Shown here: positions 56,947 through 64,000 of the stretch, one piece after another | Position numbering within the stretch: position 1 is the stretch's first letter | Layout of the letters: each line of letters begins with the position of its first letter | NCBI GenBank assembly: GCA_902775345.1 | Contig: CACYLW010000003.1 | Location: 1 to 64,000 of the forward strand | Source of the DNA: an uncultured Eubacteriales bacterium | GTDB lineage: Bacteria; Bacillota; Clostridia; Peptostreptococcales; Anaerovoracaceae | Direction of reading: 5' to 3' | Length of the DNA: 64,000 nt | Translations under genes and position numbers: made by a program | The notes under the pieces: model-generated | Databases searched by the model: none | What the model was told of the DNA's origin: nothing | The model's input: the letters and a program-made list of their open reading frames with translations, nothing else

Positions 56947-57726
56947 ATGAAAGAAAACGTCATTTTCTGCTATTCGGGCACAGGCAACTGCCTTGACATG
57001 GCAAAGAACATCGCCAGAAGCCTTGGCGATACGGACATCATCATGATGCGTAAATATCCGGCAGTCACGGATGTAAGAGAAGCCAAAAGAGTAGGATTCA
57101 TATTCCCTTGCTACGGCGGCGGACTTCCGGGACATGTTGAGAGATATCTCCATGACATAAAGGTGAGTCCTGATGCATACACATTCGCGATCAACCAGAG
57201 TGCAGCCTACAAGGGAGAAGGCCTCAAAAAGCTGAATGAGATCATTCCGCTTGACTACTGGGCTGCAGTCACACATCAGTGCACATGCATCTGGCTCTTC
57301 CCGCACGACCTCATGCTCCCTAAGATGGGTGCTGTTGAGGCTCAGGCAAGATCGGAACACTTTGCTCAGAAGTTCGCGAATGATATAAAGAACGGTATCA
57401 AGACAAAGAGGGGAGTTCCTAAGGCTTATGCCAACACCGCAGAGCACGCTCTCTGGCCGCAGATCGCACGCAAGAAAGGCCTGACGCTTAAAGCAAATGA
57501 TAACTGCATTATGTGCGGCACATGCGCAAAGGTCTGTCCGATGGGTAACATCAGATATGCAGGCAAGGCTGTCGTATTCAGCGACAAGTGCATCTCATGC
57601 TGCGCATGCGTACAGTACTGCCCGCAGGAAGCGATCAACTTCGGAAAGATCACCGAAAAGAGAGAGCGCTACCACAATGTAAACATAACAGTAGACGATC
57701 TTAACGAGGAAATCATTTCATTCTAG
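56947..57726 (+). CDS. EFR1-family ferredoxin (flavodoxin plus 2x 4Fe-4S)
   Basis: 259 residues. An N-terminal flavodoxin-like domain (CYSGTGNCLDMAKNIA, PCYGGGLPGHVERYL) and a C-terminal bacterial ferredoxin with two motifs: CIMCGTCAKVCPMG and CISCCACVQYCPQE. A soluble electron carrier for anaerobic metabolism, perhaps supplying the activase upstream. The ATG follows AAAGGAGA. TATAAT at 56856-56861 may be its -10. The second motif has CC where one Cys is expected (ISCCAC), still compatible with four ligands. Confidence 0.92.
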   Translation: MKENVIFCYSGTGNCLDMAKNIARSLGDTDIIMMRKYPAVTDVREAKRVGFIFPCYGGGLPGHVERYLHDIKVSPDAYTFAINQSAAYKGEGLKKLNEIIPLDYWAAVTHQCTCIWLFPHDLMLPKMGAVEAQARSEHFAQKFANDIKNGIKTKRGVPKAYANTAEHALWPQIARKKGLTLKANDNCIMCGTCAKVCPMGNIRYAGKAVVFSDKCISCCACVQYCPQEAINFGKITEKRERYHNVNITVDDLNEEIISF

Positions 57727-57822
57727 TCAGTGCGTTACCGTTATTGCAATTCAGGCATTAAAATATAGCCAGTGGTTTAGGCAAGACCGGTAGTTGACCG
57801 ATAATCAAAGTGTGAAAAAACA

Positions 57823-57869
57823 GAAAATCACGCTTTTTCGAGTACTTTGCTCGATTAAGCGTGATTTTC
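57823..57869. other. Long perfect hairpin between EFR1 and tarD-like genes
   Basis: GAAAATCACGCTT (57823-57835) and AAGCGTGATTTTC (57857-57869) pair over 13 bp, and TCGAG/CTCGA continues the helix inside. No long T run follows on plus. It lies between converging genes and could be a double terminator or a small structured RNA. Confidence 0.55.
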
Positions 57870-57918
57870 GAATTTTCATTACATCTGTGCAGAACCATAA
57901 AGGCTGCCTGCGCGGAAC

Positions 57919-58371
57919 CTACTTAGGATTTGTGTCTATATCATCATGCTTTGTCTTGGATTCACCGTCGACCGCATTCGCGTCATAGAGGTCCTTCTTT
58001 ATCTGGCTGCTGCTGATCTCAGGTGTGCGCGGCAGGTAAACAACTTCGACGCCTTCTTCCCTGAGGAAGTCGAATTTGCCTTTCCAGTCATCTCCGATAA
58101 CGAATGTATCGATGTGATACTCATGCATGTCGTTTTTCTTTTGCTCCCAGCTCTCTTCAGGGATAACAAGGTCGACATACCGGACAGCTTCAACGAGCGC
58201 CTTGCGCTGCTCGTAGGAGAAGTAGCACTTTTTCTGCTTGGAATTCCAGTTGAACTCATCTGTTGAGATCGCAACTATCAGATAGTCGCCGAGCGCCTTG
58301 GCTCTCTTGAGCAGATTGATGTGACCGTAGTGAAGCAGGTCATATGTGCCGTATGTGATTACTCTCTTCAT
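57919..58371 (-). CDS. Glycerol-3-phosphate cytidylyltransferase-like enzyme
   Basis: 150 residues. Nucleotidylyltransferase fold with HxGH in LLHYGHINLL, a GTYDLLH opening, FVIGDDWKGKFDFL and RTPEISSSQIKKD in place of the usual RTEGISTT. TagD/TarD members make CDP-glycerol for teichoic acid; no other teichoic acid gene is in view, so the product may serve another CDP-alcohol. The ATG at 58369-58371 is chosen; upstream in-frame starts have no family match. Confidence 0.9.
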   Translation of the reverse strand: MKRVITYGTYDLLHYGHINLLKRAKALGDYLIVAISTDEFNWNSKQKKCYFSYEQRKALVEAVRYVDLVIPEESWEQKKNDMHEYHIDTFVIGDDWKGKFDFLREEGVEVVYLPRTPEISSSQIKKDLYDANAVDGESKTKHDDIDTNPK

Positions 58372-58581
58372 GAAAATACTCCGTTTACTTGCGATTTTTC
58401 TCTGTGAACGTATTGTATCACTCTGACAGGGCAAATGGCAATTCGTGCCCGGTACTGTATGCATCAGGCAGATACGGGAAGCTGTCTCAATGGACACATA
58501 ACGCGAGGAGTGGTATTATTTAATAGTTAACGGGACAATATATGGACGATATATGAAAGTAAATATGAGAAGGGGATAAGA

Positions 58582-59400
58582 ATGGAAGCAAGTATAAACA
58601 ATGTGGAAAAGCTAATAGATAAAATCAGCGACGGAGCGATGGACATAGGTCTGAAAATTGTTCTGGCGATAGTCATCTATATCGTAGGCAGTTTTATCAT
58701 CAAAAAGCTGATAAAGGGCCTCGGGAAGATGAAATCCATGAAGTCGATCGATGTCACTGCTGCGGGATATATTACGACCTTTATCAAGGCGGCCCTTTAT
58801 GTAGTGCTCGCCGTATCGATAATCGCACTTCTGGGTGTGCCGATGTCTTCGGTCATTGCTGCGATAGCCTCTGTCGGAGTAGCCATAGGCCTGGCATTGC
58901 AGGGAGCTCTAAGCAACATAGCAGGCGGCATCATGCTTCTCATTTTCCGTCCGTTCAGTGTAGGCGACTACATTTCCGCAGGCGGCGAAGAGGGCGTAGT
59001 CAGGAGTATTTCGCTTGTTTATACCGTACTGACTACACTGGACAACCGCAGGATATCCATTCCTAACGGCAATCTGATGAACTCAACGGTCTGCAACGCA
59101 ACTGTTGAGGAGCTGAGAAGGGTAGATCTCAACTTCGATATAGCGGGGGCGGAAGATTCCGACAGGGTCTTGAAGATACTGTCTGATGTAGTAGACAAAA
59201 CAGAGTGGGTGCTGGATAATCCGGCTCCGCAGGTGCTGATCACGGCAGGTGTTCCGGGCGGACTGACATATACCGTAAGAGTCTGGGTAAAGACTTCAGA
59301 TTACTGGGATGAGTACGGTGCGCTGATGAAGGAGATACCTGCAGCGCTCAATAAGGAAGGCGTCGCAAGGCCGTCGACTCCGATCAGTGTAAACAAATAA
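58582..59400 (+). CDS. mscS: MscS-family small-conductance mechanosensitive channel
   Basis: 272 residues: three N-terminal membrane helices, the glycine/alanine-rich pore helix (SVGVAIGLALQGALSNIAGG), the beta domain after PFSVGDYI and a C-terminal mixed domain. Opens under membrane tension to release solutes. Single gene length matches E. coli MscS (286). Confidence 0.94.
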   Translation: MEASINNVEKLIDKISDGAMDIGLKIVLAIVIYIVGSFIIKKLIKGLGKMKSMKSIDVTAAGYITTFIKAALYVVLAVSIIALLGVPMSSVIAAIASVGVAIGLALQGALSNIAGGIMLLIFRPFSVGDYISAGGEEGVVRSISLVYTVLTTLDNRRISIPNGNLMNSTVCNATVEELRRVDLNFDIAGAEDSDRVLKILSDVVDKTEWVLDNPAPQVLITAGVPGGLTYTVRVWVKTSDYWDEYGALMKEIPAALNKEGVARPSTPISVNK

Positions 59401-59426
59401 CAGCGGGAAAGGAATAAGGAGTTCAG

Positions 59427-60170
59427 ATGAAAAGAATCATAGGAGCCGTCATTACGGGAGCCCTGTTCGCGGGTCTTATAGTGCTGCTTGGAAGGTACGA
59501 TGTTGCGGCGATAGGTCCTGCCGGTACCGAGATCGGCTTTTCACACATCAACGGGTTCGTGCACGATCTGACCGGAGTCAACATGCTCTGGTACGATATC
59601 ACGGATTACATTGGGTACGGAGCCATCGCAGTCTGCGGACTGTTCGCGCTTGCGGGATTTGTTCAGATGATAAAGCGCAGGAGCCTGCTGAAAGTCGACA
59701 GGGAGATATGGGCGCTCGGCGGTCTGTTCATAGCTGTAATAGGCTGCTACGTATTTTTCGAGAAATACATCATTAACTACAGGCCGGTCATCATGCCGGG
59801 AGAGACAGCACCTGAAGCCTCATTCCCGTCATCGCACACAATGCTGATCATGACCGTAATGATCGCTGTGATGATCGTATCCGACAAGTATTTCGGCAAA
59901 GGTCTCGGTGTCCTTGTAAGGATCATATGCTTCCTGATCACGCTGGTCACGATAGGAGGAAGACTGTACTGCGGAGTACACTGGTTCACGGATATCATCG
60001 GAGGAATACTGCTCAGCGCTACATTGCTGTTCCTGTTCGCAGCCGTTGTGGCAGGAGGCAGAAAGAAGAAGGCGGAACCGGGTCTCGAATTCGCTTACGA
60101 TAACAAGCCGGCAGCAAAGCGCGGAAAAACCGCTCCGGAATCCACGAGAGGGTATAAGCCAAAGCACTGA
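59427..60170 (+). CDS. PAP2-family membrane phosphatase
   Basis: 247 residues, about six membrane segments. Phosphatase motifs: KYIINYRP, FPSSHTML and GGRLYCGVHWFTDIIGG (normally SRxxxxxHxxxD; the Ser is Gly here). Probably acts on undecaprenyl or phosphatidyl phosphates at the outer face. A Lys-rich C-terminal tail follows the last helix. It starts 26 nt after mscS. Confidence 0.9.
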   Translation: MKRIIGAVITGALFAGLIVLLGRYDVAAIGPAGTEIGFSHINGFVHDLTGVNMLWYDITDYIGYGAIAVCGLFALAGFVQMIKRRSLLKVDREIWALGGLFIAVIGCYVFFEKYIINYRPVIMPGETAPEASFPSSHTMLIMTVMIAVMIVSDKYFGKGLGVLVRIICFLITLVTIGGRLYCGVHWFTDIIGGILLSATLLFLFAAVVAGGRKKKAEPGLEFAYDNKPAAKRGKTAPESTRGYKPKH

Positions 60171-60254
60171 ATATATTTATAGAAATCATTGCAGAAGCGG
60201 TTAACAATTATAGAGAAAAACTATAGCTCTGTTTTTAGTGATTTACTAAGACAA

Positions 60255-60317
60255 TTGTTCAAACATAAAATAAAGAGATAGAATCATATGAGGCATTTAA
60301 TGCCTCATATGGTATTT
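60255..60317 (+). promoter_or_regulatory. yedE promoter overlapping a terminator-like hairpin
   Basis: TTGTTC (60255-60260), 18 nt, TAGAAT (60279-60284). Immediately after, CATATGAGGCAT (60285-60296) pairs with ATGCCTCATATG (60300-60311) and GTATTTTTT follows. The hairpin thus begins at or just before the predicted transcription start and lies 40 nt upstream of the gene. Confidence 0.6.
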
Positions 60318-60353
60318 TTTGCGGAAATATCTAATTGTTAATGGAGGATCATT

Positions 60354-61436
60354 ATGGAAAAGAAAAATGACAAGTTGATGATCATCATTGCGGGTCTCGT
60401 GATCGGTGTCATCGCTGCAGGTCTTGCGTTCCTCGGAAACCCGAAGAACATGGGCTTCTGCATCGCATGCTTCCTGCGTGACACAGCCGGCGGTCTTGGA
60501 CTTCACAAGGCACCTCCGGTACAGTACATCAGACCTGAGATCATCGGAATCGTTATCGGCGCATTCTGTGCGGCTTTCGCGAAGAAGGAGTTTGGCTCGA
60601 AGGGCGGAAGTGCTCCAATGACAAGATTCGTTCTCGGATTCTTTGCAATGGTAGGATGCCTTATGTTCCTCGGCTGCCCGTTCAGAATGATCCTGAGACT
60701 GGCTGGCGGAGACATGAACGCTATTTTCGGACTCGTTGGATTTGTGATCGGTATCTTCTGCGGTATCTTCTTCCTTAAGAACGGATACTCGCTCAAGAGA
60801 ACATACAGCCTGACAGCAGGTGAGGGATACTGGATGCCTATACTCGAGGTAGTTATCTTCGTTCTTCTCATCGCAAGACCTGCATTCATTGCCTTCTCTG
60901 AGGAAGGTCCTGGATCAATGCACGCAGCAGTAGGTATCGCTCTTGCAGCAGGACTTGTTGTAGGTGTTCTCGCTCAGAGAACAAGACTGTGCATGGTCGG
61001 CGGAATGAGAGACCTCGTTCTCTTCAAAGAGACAAGACTCCTCTGGGGATTCATTGCTATCCTCGTTGCCGCACTGGTTACCAACCTTGCACTCGGCGGA
61101 TTCAAGTTCGGATTTGTTGAGCAGCCTGTTGCTCACACAGACGGACTCTGGAACTGCCTCGGCATGCTCCTTGTTGGTTTTGCCTGCGTACTCCTCGGCG
61201 GATGCCCGCTCAGACAGCTCGTTATGTCCGGCGAAGGCAATGCTGACAGCGCAGTAACAGTTCTCGGACTCATGGTCGGTGCTGCATTCTGCCACAACTT
61301 CGGACTCGCTTCGAGCGCTGAGGGCCCTACACCTGCCGGCAAGATCGCTGTTATCATCGGCATCGTCGTTGTAGCTCTCATCGGCGTAGTAAATACTTAC
61401 GTCAAGGAGAAGGCACCTGCAAAAGAAGCAGCGTAG
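60354..61436 (+). CDS. yedE: YedE-family selenium/sulfur transporter
   Basis: 360 residues, about nine to ten membrane segments in two YeeE/YedE halves. The first has GFCIACFLRDTAGGLGLH and the cysteine region FLGCPFRM; the second has TRLCMVGGMRDLV and GGCPLRQL. Paired conserved cysteines are typical of thiosulfate or selenium carriers of this family. With the TusA-like and DUF3343 genes after it this is the common clostridial Se/S-trafficking set, usually linked to selenoprotein or selenium cofactor use. Confidence 0.92.
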   Translation: MEKKNDKLMIIIAGLVIGVIAAGLAFLGNPKNMGFCIACFLRDTAGGLGLHKAPPVQYIRPEIIGIVIGAFCAAFAKKEFGSKGGSAPMTRFVLGFFAMVGCLMFLGCPFRMILRLAGGDMNAIFGLVGFVIGIFCGIFFLKNGYSLKRTYSLTAGEGYWMPILEVVIFVLLIARPAFIAFSEEGPGSMHAAVGIALAAGLVVGVLAQRTRLCMVGGMRDLVLFKETRLLWGFIAILVAALVTNLALGGFKFGFVEQPVAHTDGLWNCLGMLLVGFACVLLGGCPLRQLVMSGEGNADSAVTVLGLMVGAAFCHNFGLASSAEGPTPAGKIAVIIGIVVVALIGVVNTYVKEKAPAKEAA

Positions 61437-61454
61437 TAAGATCGGAGGTAAATT

Positions 61455-61655
61455 ATGGTAGATGCAAGAGGTCTGTCATGCCCGATGCCTGTGATCATGA
61501 CTCAGAAGGCAATGAAGAGCAAGGAAGACTACTATGAAGTATTGGTAGACGCACCGGCTCCTCTTGAGAACGTTACACGTTTTGCCAGGAGCCAGGGTTA
61601 CAATGTTGAGGTAGAAGACAGGGGCGGAGAGTATCTGCTCAAGATCTCCAGATAA
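61455..61655 (+). CDS. TusA-like sulfur carrier
   Basis: 66 residues. The family Cys-Pro-x-Pro lies in GLSCPMPVIM with the active cysteine at residue 9. Carries a persulfide (or perselenide) delivered by YedE. GGAGG precedes the ATG, 18 nt after yedE. A strong terminator follows. Confidence 0.9.
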   Translation: MVDARGLSCPMPVIMTQKAMKSKEDYYEVLVDAPAPLENVTRFARSQGYNVEVEDRGGEYLLKISR

Positions 61656-61664
61656 AACGCAATA

Positions 61665-61690
61665 AAAGCGGGGGAGGGATCCCCCGCTTT
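61665..61690 (+). terminator. Terminator after the TusA-like gene
   Basis: AAAGCGGGGGA / TCCCCCGCTTT, 11 bp with a GGGA loop. TATAAT at 61695-61700, with TGC just before it, is a probable extended -10 for the next gene. Confidence 0.85.
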
Positions 61691-61720
61691 GTGCTATAAT
61701 GGTCACCGAAAGCAGGATCA

Positions 61721-61987
61721 TTGAGATATAAAGACTGTATGAATACTTATATCGCTACATTTTTTATGCATTTCGGATCGATAAGGTATGAGCGCCTGTG
61801 CAAGTCAAAGGGCCTTGAGGCGCGGACCATGCCTGTTCCGAGAAGTCTCAGCAGCAGCTGCGGCACCTGTGTAAAGTACAGGGCACCGGAGCCGCTTTTT
61901 GACCCTGCCCATGATGAAATGGAGCAGATGGTCATATGTAACGATGACGGAACGTATACGCAGATCTACAAGGCGGATAATCTGTGA
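61721..61987 (+). CDS. DUF3343 putative Se/S carrier-like protein
   Basis: 88 residues (82 from the ATG at 61739). The family motif is in MPVPRSLSSSCGTCV with a CxxC pair, after an IATFFMHFGSIRYERL start. DUF3343 proteins occur with YedE and TusA and are thought to be carriers or adaptors. A TTG at 61721 has AGGA before it; the ATG matches family length. It has its own probable promoter between terminator and start. Confidence 0.85.
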   Translation: MRYKDCMNTYIATFFMHFGSIRYERLCKSKGLEARTMPVPRSLSSSCGTCVKYRAPEPLFDPAHDEMEQMVICNDDGTYTQIYKADNL

Positions 61988-61992
61988 ACCAT

Positions 61993-62032
61993 AAAAGGAC
62001 TCCGGCAGAAACAACTGTCAGAGCCCTTTTTT
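61993..62032. terminator. Terminator between DUF3343 and the M16C peptidase
   Basis: AAAAGG-CTC-GGCAG pairs imperfectly with CTG-AGAG-CCTTTT, then six T; serves the plus-strand gene and possibly the converging one. Confidence 0.75.
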
Positions 62033-62037
62033 ATTGT

Positions 62038-64000
62038 CTATAGTGCAAATACCTCAATATCCTCGCAGGTCTCCAGTGCGGATCCCGGTCCGACTACGCA
62101 GACCGTGCCTTTCTCAGCCATATCCTCAAGAACACCGCTCAGGCCGGCAAGATCGCCGGCTTTTGTATTGAGGATCTCCCTGCGGATCCTGATCCTGTCT
62201 TCATCAGTAAAGCCTGAGAGATAGAAGTCATCTGCCGACCTGCCTTTTGCGCCCGGCGAGAGCAGAGGCTCCGTCGAGGCGATGGTGGATATTATGAACC
62301 CATCTATATCCAGTGCTTCGTCCTTTGCGAAATCAGAGAGGAATTCAGATATCGTTTTGAAGATTCCGAGCGAGCGGCCCGGGCTTGGGTCTCTGTAAGT
62401 GTGGCAGAAAAGACTGCCTGTTCTGCCTGCTGACATCGAAGCTCCGTAAGCGCCGCCCTGCACCCTGATACTGTTCCAGAGATGGGAGAGGGATATGATG
62501 TTTGCAGCAACCTGATAGTTGCCGCTCATCTTATGACCGTCGCGCTTCAGGTCGTATGATGTGACTGCATATGAGACTGCAGCCGGTATCTCGATACCCA
62601 TACGGCGTGGCAGGACTGACTCATAGTGGACTTTTTCAGGCATTGCCGTGCCTTCCGGAAGTCCTTCAAGCAATCCTGTTATATCAGGACAGCTGTCCGC
62701 AGTTACGCCTATAATGGCGTTGCTCCGGCAGATGCTGTCGCCTATGACTCTGCATGCGAACGAGGCAAAGGCGTCAAGTTCGTCATCCGAAGCAGCGCTC
62801 ATGCCATGCATGTACTGCAGGAAGCTGTATCCGTTGACAGCCTCGGCTGCGGCATCCCTGGCTGACCAGTGGGACCTTGCTTCAAACAGGCCGAGACGGT
62901 GGCCGTTTGCCATTGCTGTTCTCTTTGAGTCCTCATCGATCTGAACGATCAGCTCACGCATCATCTGCCTGTCTTCAAACTTTGTGTCCGTCAGGATCCC
63001 GGTTATGAGTTCTCCGGCTTCAGGCAGTTTGTCTGCAAGGACTGATGCCCTGACCCTGATGCAAGGAGTGCATTCTTCATAGTCGCTGTCTTTTGCCAGT
63101 ATATCGAGGCCGAACGAGATGCCTCCTATGTACATGCGGATCTCATTCTGAAGCGAGAACACATCATATTTGCCTGTCGGAAGATCCCTGAAGAATTCCG
63201 TAATGAGCGCGGCTGCCGGCAGTTCAGACAGAGCAAGCTGCGTTACGGGGAAGTATGCGTTTATATGAACGATACCGTTCGACGGGACCTGGTGGAACAG
63301 GACCTTTGCTCCGCACACACTTTTTTCTTCGGTAGGTATCAGCTGCGGCATAGGATCGATGTCGGCAATGTCGAGCTGCGGTATGGTTGCAAGAGCTTCC
63401 TCGCTGTCTTCGCACTGCTGCCATTCGAGCAGTTTTCTGTTCAGATCCTCAAGCGCTTGCCTGCCTGCTTCATCGAGGGCATTTACCTCAGATTCGACAC
63501 GGGCTGCCTCAGCGGAAGCCTCCTTTGAACGGAGCTCACTGTCAGGGATCATAATGACAGAAGACATCATGGAGGTATCTGCCAGAACCTCTCTTGCGAT
63601 CTCCTCTATTTCACCGCTGGCGATCATGGAACGCAAGCGGGCGATCGCTGAATCAGTCAGCAGGAACATGGCAGGATCCCCGCCGTAAAGCCAGGAAGAA
63701 TAAACCGAGACCATCCTGTACAGAGCCTGAGGTTCCGGATACTGTCTGAATCTGAAATCGGTCTGATTGAGCGATGCCTCAAGATCTCTCTTTGTGAAGC
63801 CGTCTGCGGTGATCCTGTTTATGGTCTCTTCCACGATGGATGCAAGACGCGACGCGATGCTCTTAAGCGCGGATTCGTCAGGCTTTGAGTTCTCACCGTC
63901 ACTTACTCCGCGGAACAGCATCATGAGATAAGGCTGAGCTATTCCGTCAGAAACGAAGATCTCCATGTCTTCGGCGAGACCCGAGGACAGTACGGCGCGC
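62038..64000 (-). CDS. M16C (PreP-like) zinc metallopeptidase, C-terminal part
   Basis: At least 653 residues, open to the right edge. The sequence matches the latter two thirds of presequence-protease-type M16C peptidases (normally ~970 residues): SSGLAEDMEIFVSDGIAQP, the substrate-chamber region near RIQGGAYGAS-like RVQGGAYGASMS and RDPSPGRSLGIF. The N-terminal HxxEH zinc motif is not in the window. Degrades unfolded peptides in a closed chamber. In-frame ATG at 63964-63966 is internal, since the homology continues through it. Confidence 0.9.
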   Translation of the reverse strand, partial: RAVLSSGLAEDMEIFVSDGIAQPYLMMLFRGVSDGENSKPDESALKSIASRLASIVEETINRITADGFTKRDLEASLNQTDFRFRQYPEPQALYRMVSVYSSWLYGGDPAMFLLTDSAIARLRSMIASGEIEEIAREVLADTSMMSSVIMIPDSELRSKEASAEAARVESEVNALDEAGRQALEDLNRKLLEWQQCEDSEEALATIPQLDIADIDPMPQLIPTEEKSVCGAKVLFHQVPSNGIVHINAYFPVTQLALSELPAAALITEFFRDLPTGKYDVFSLQNEIRMYIGGISFGLDILAKDSDYEECTPCIRVRASVLADKLPEAGELITGILTDTKFEDRQMMRELIVQIDEDSKRTAMANGHRLGLFEARSHWSARDAAAEAVNGYSFLQYMHGMSAASDDELDAFASFACRVIGDSICRSNAIIGVTADSCPDITGLLEGLPEGTAMPEKVHYESVLPRRMGIEIPAAVSYAVTSYDLKRDGHKMSGNYQVAANIISLSHLWNSIRVQGGAYGASMSAGRTGSLFCHTYRDPSPGRSLGIFKTISEFLSDFAKDEALDIDGFIISTIASTEPLLSPGAKGRSADDFYLSGFTDEDRIRIRREILNTKAGDLAGLSGVLEDMAEKGTVCVVGPGSALETCEDIEVFAL

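Overview
The window reads as chromosomal DNA of an anaerobic, low-to-moderate GC Gram-positive bacterium of the class Clostridia, most likely a gut species. Reasons seen in the sequence: strong AGGAGG-type ribosome binding sites, TTG/GTG starts, a bile-salt-hydrolase-like enzyme, a glycyl radical enzyme with its activase, an EFR1-type ferredoxin, a FeoA-FeoB fusion and a YedE/TusA/DUF3343 set. No rRNA, tRNA or CRISPR array was found. The genus cannot be fixed from sequence reading alone.

Layout. 1-316: the 3' end of a group II (class C-like) intron abutting the stop codon of a TetR regulator. 318-7885: the TetR gene, divergent from a peptide-use operon (very large M14 carboxypeptidase, DUF969-DUF979 membrane pair, M29-like aminopeptidase, pyroglutamyl peptidase). 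7884-9316: an eroded stretch with gene remnants, a TfoX-N protein and a REP-like palindrome. 9331-12557: a four-domain CoA-disulfide reductase/rhodanese/TusA/DsrE fusion and a convergent Crp/Fnr regulator. 12815-22085: bile salt hydrolase, then a run of + strand genes (CmpB-like membrane protein, YdcF, EamA, TIM-barrel isomerase-like, CorA, DUF89, guanine deaminase, SPL-like radical SAM, PHP). 22105-27623: EcsC, membrane methyltransferase, MBL hydrolase, AlkD-like glycosylase, a YjbR-MGMT fusion, a broken MATE gene and a membrane-anchored XRE regulator. 27778-31510: ridA, pfkA, feoAB. 31579-37072: LysR regulator and TauE permease sharing a promoter design, flavodoxin-like protein, YcxB-like protein and a leucine-type dehydrogenase.

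37277-55931 is an 18.6 kb, 15-gene + strand block: two acetolactate synthase pairs, ilvC, ilvD, leuA, leuCD, leuB, a DUF815 ATPase, ilvA, ilvE, and finally an unassigned glycyl radical enzyme with its activase. It can make valine, leucine and isoleucine from pyruvate and threonine, with the divergent dehydrogenase as an amino-transfer partner. 55976-64000: a second YcxB-like paralogue with the same promoter as the first, EFR1 ferredoxin, a glycerol-3-phosphate cytidylyltransferase-like enzyme, MscS, PAP2, the YedE-TusA-DUF3343 Se/S set, and the C-terminal part of an M16C (PreP-like) peptidase running off the right edge.

The strongest candidates for undescribed biology are the glycyl radical enzyme at the end of the branched-chain operon (it lacks the Glu usual in decarboxylases and dehydratases), the TetR/M14/DUF969-DUF979/M29/Pcp peptide system with an apparent ACG start, a shared 22-bp-spaced operator at the LysR and TauE promoters, and the repeated placement of stop codons in the loops of terminator hairpins.
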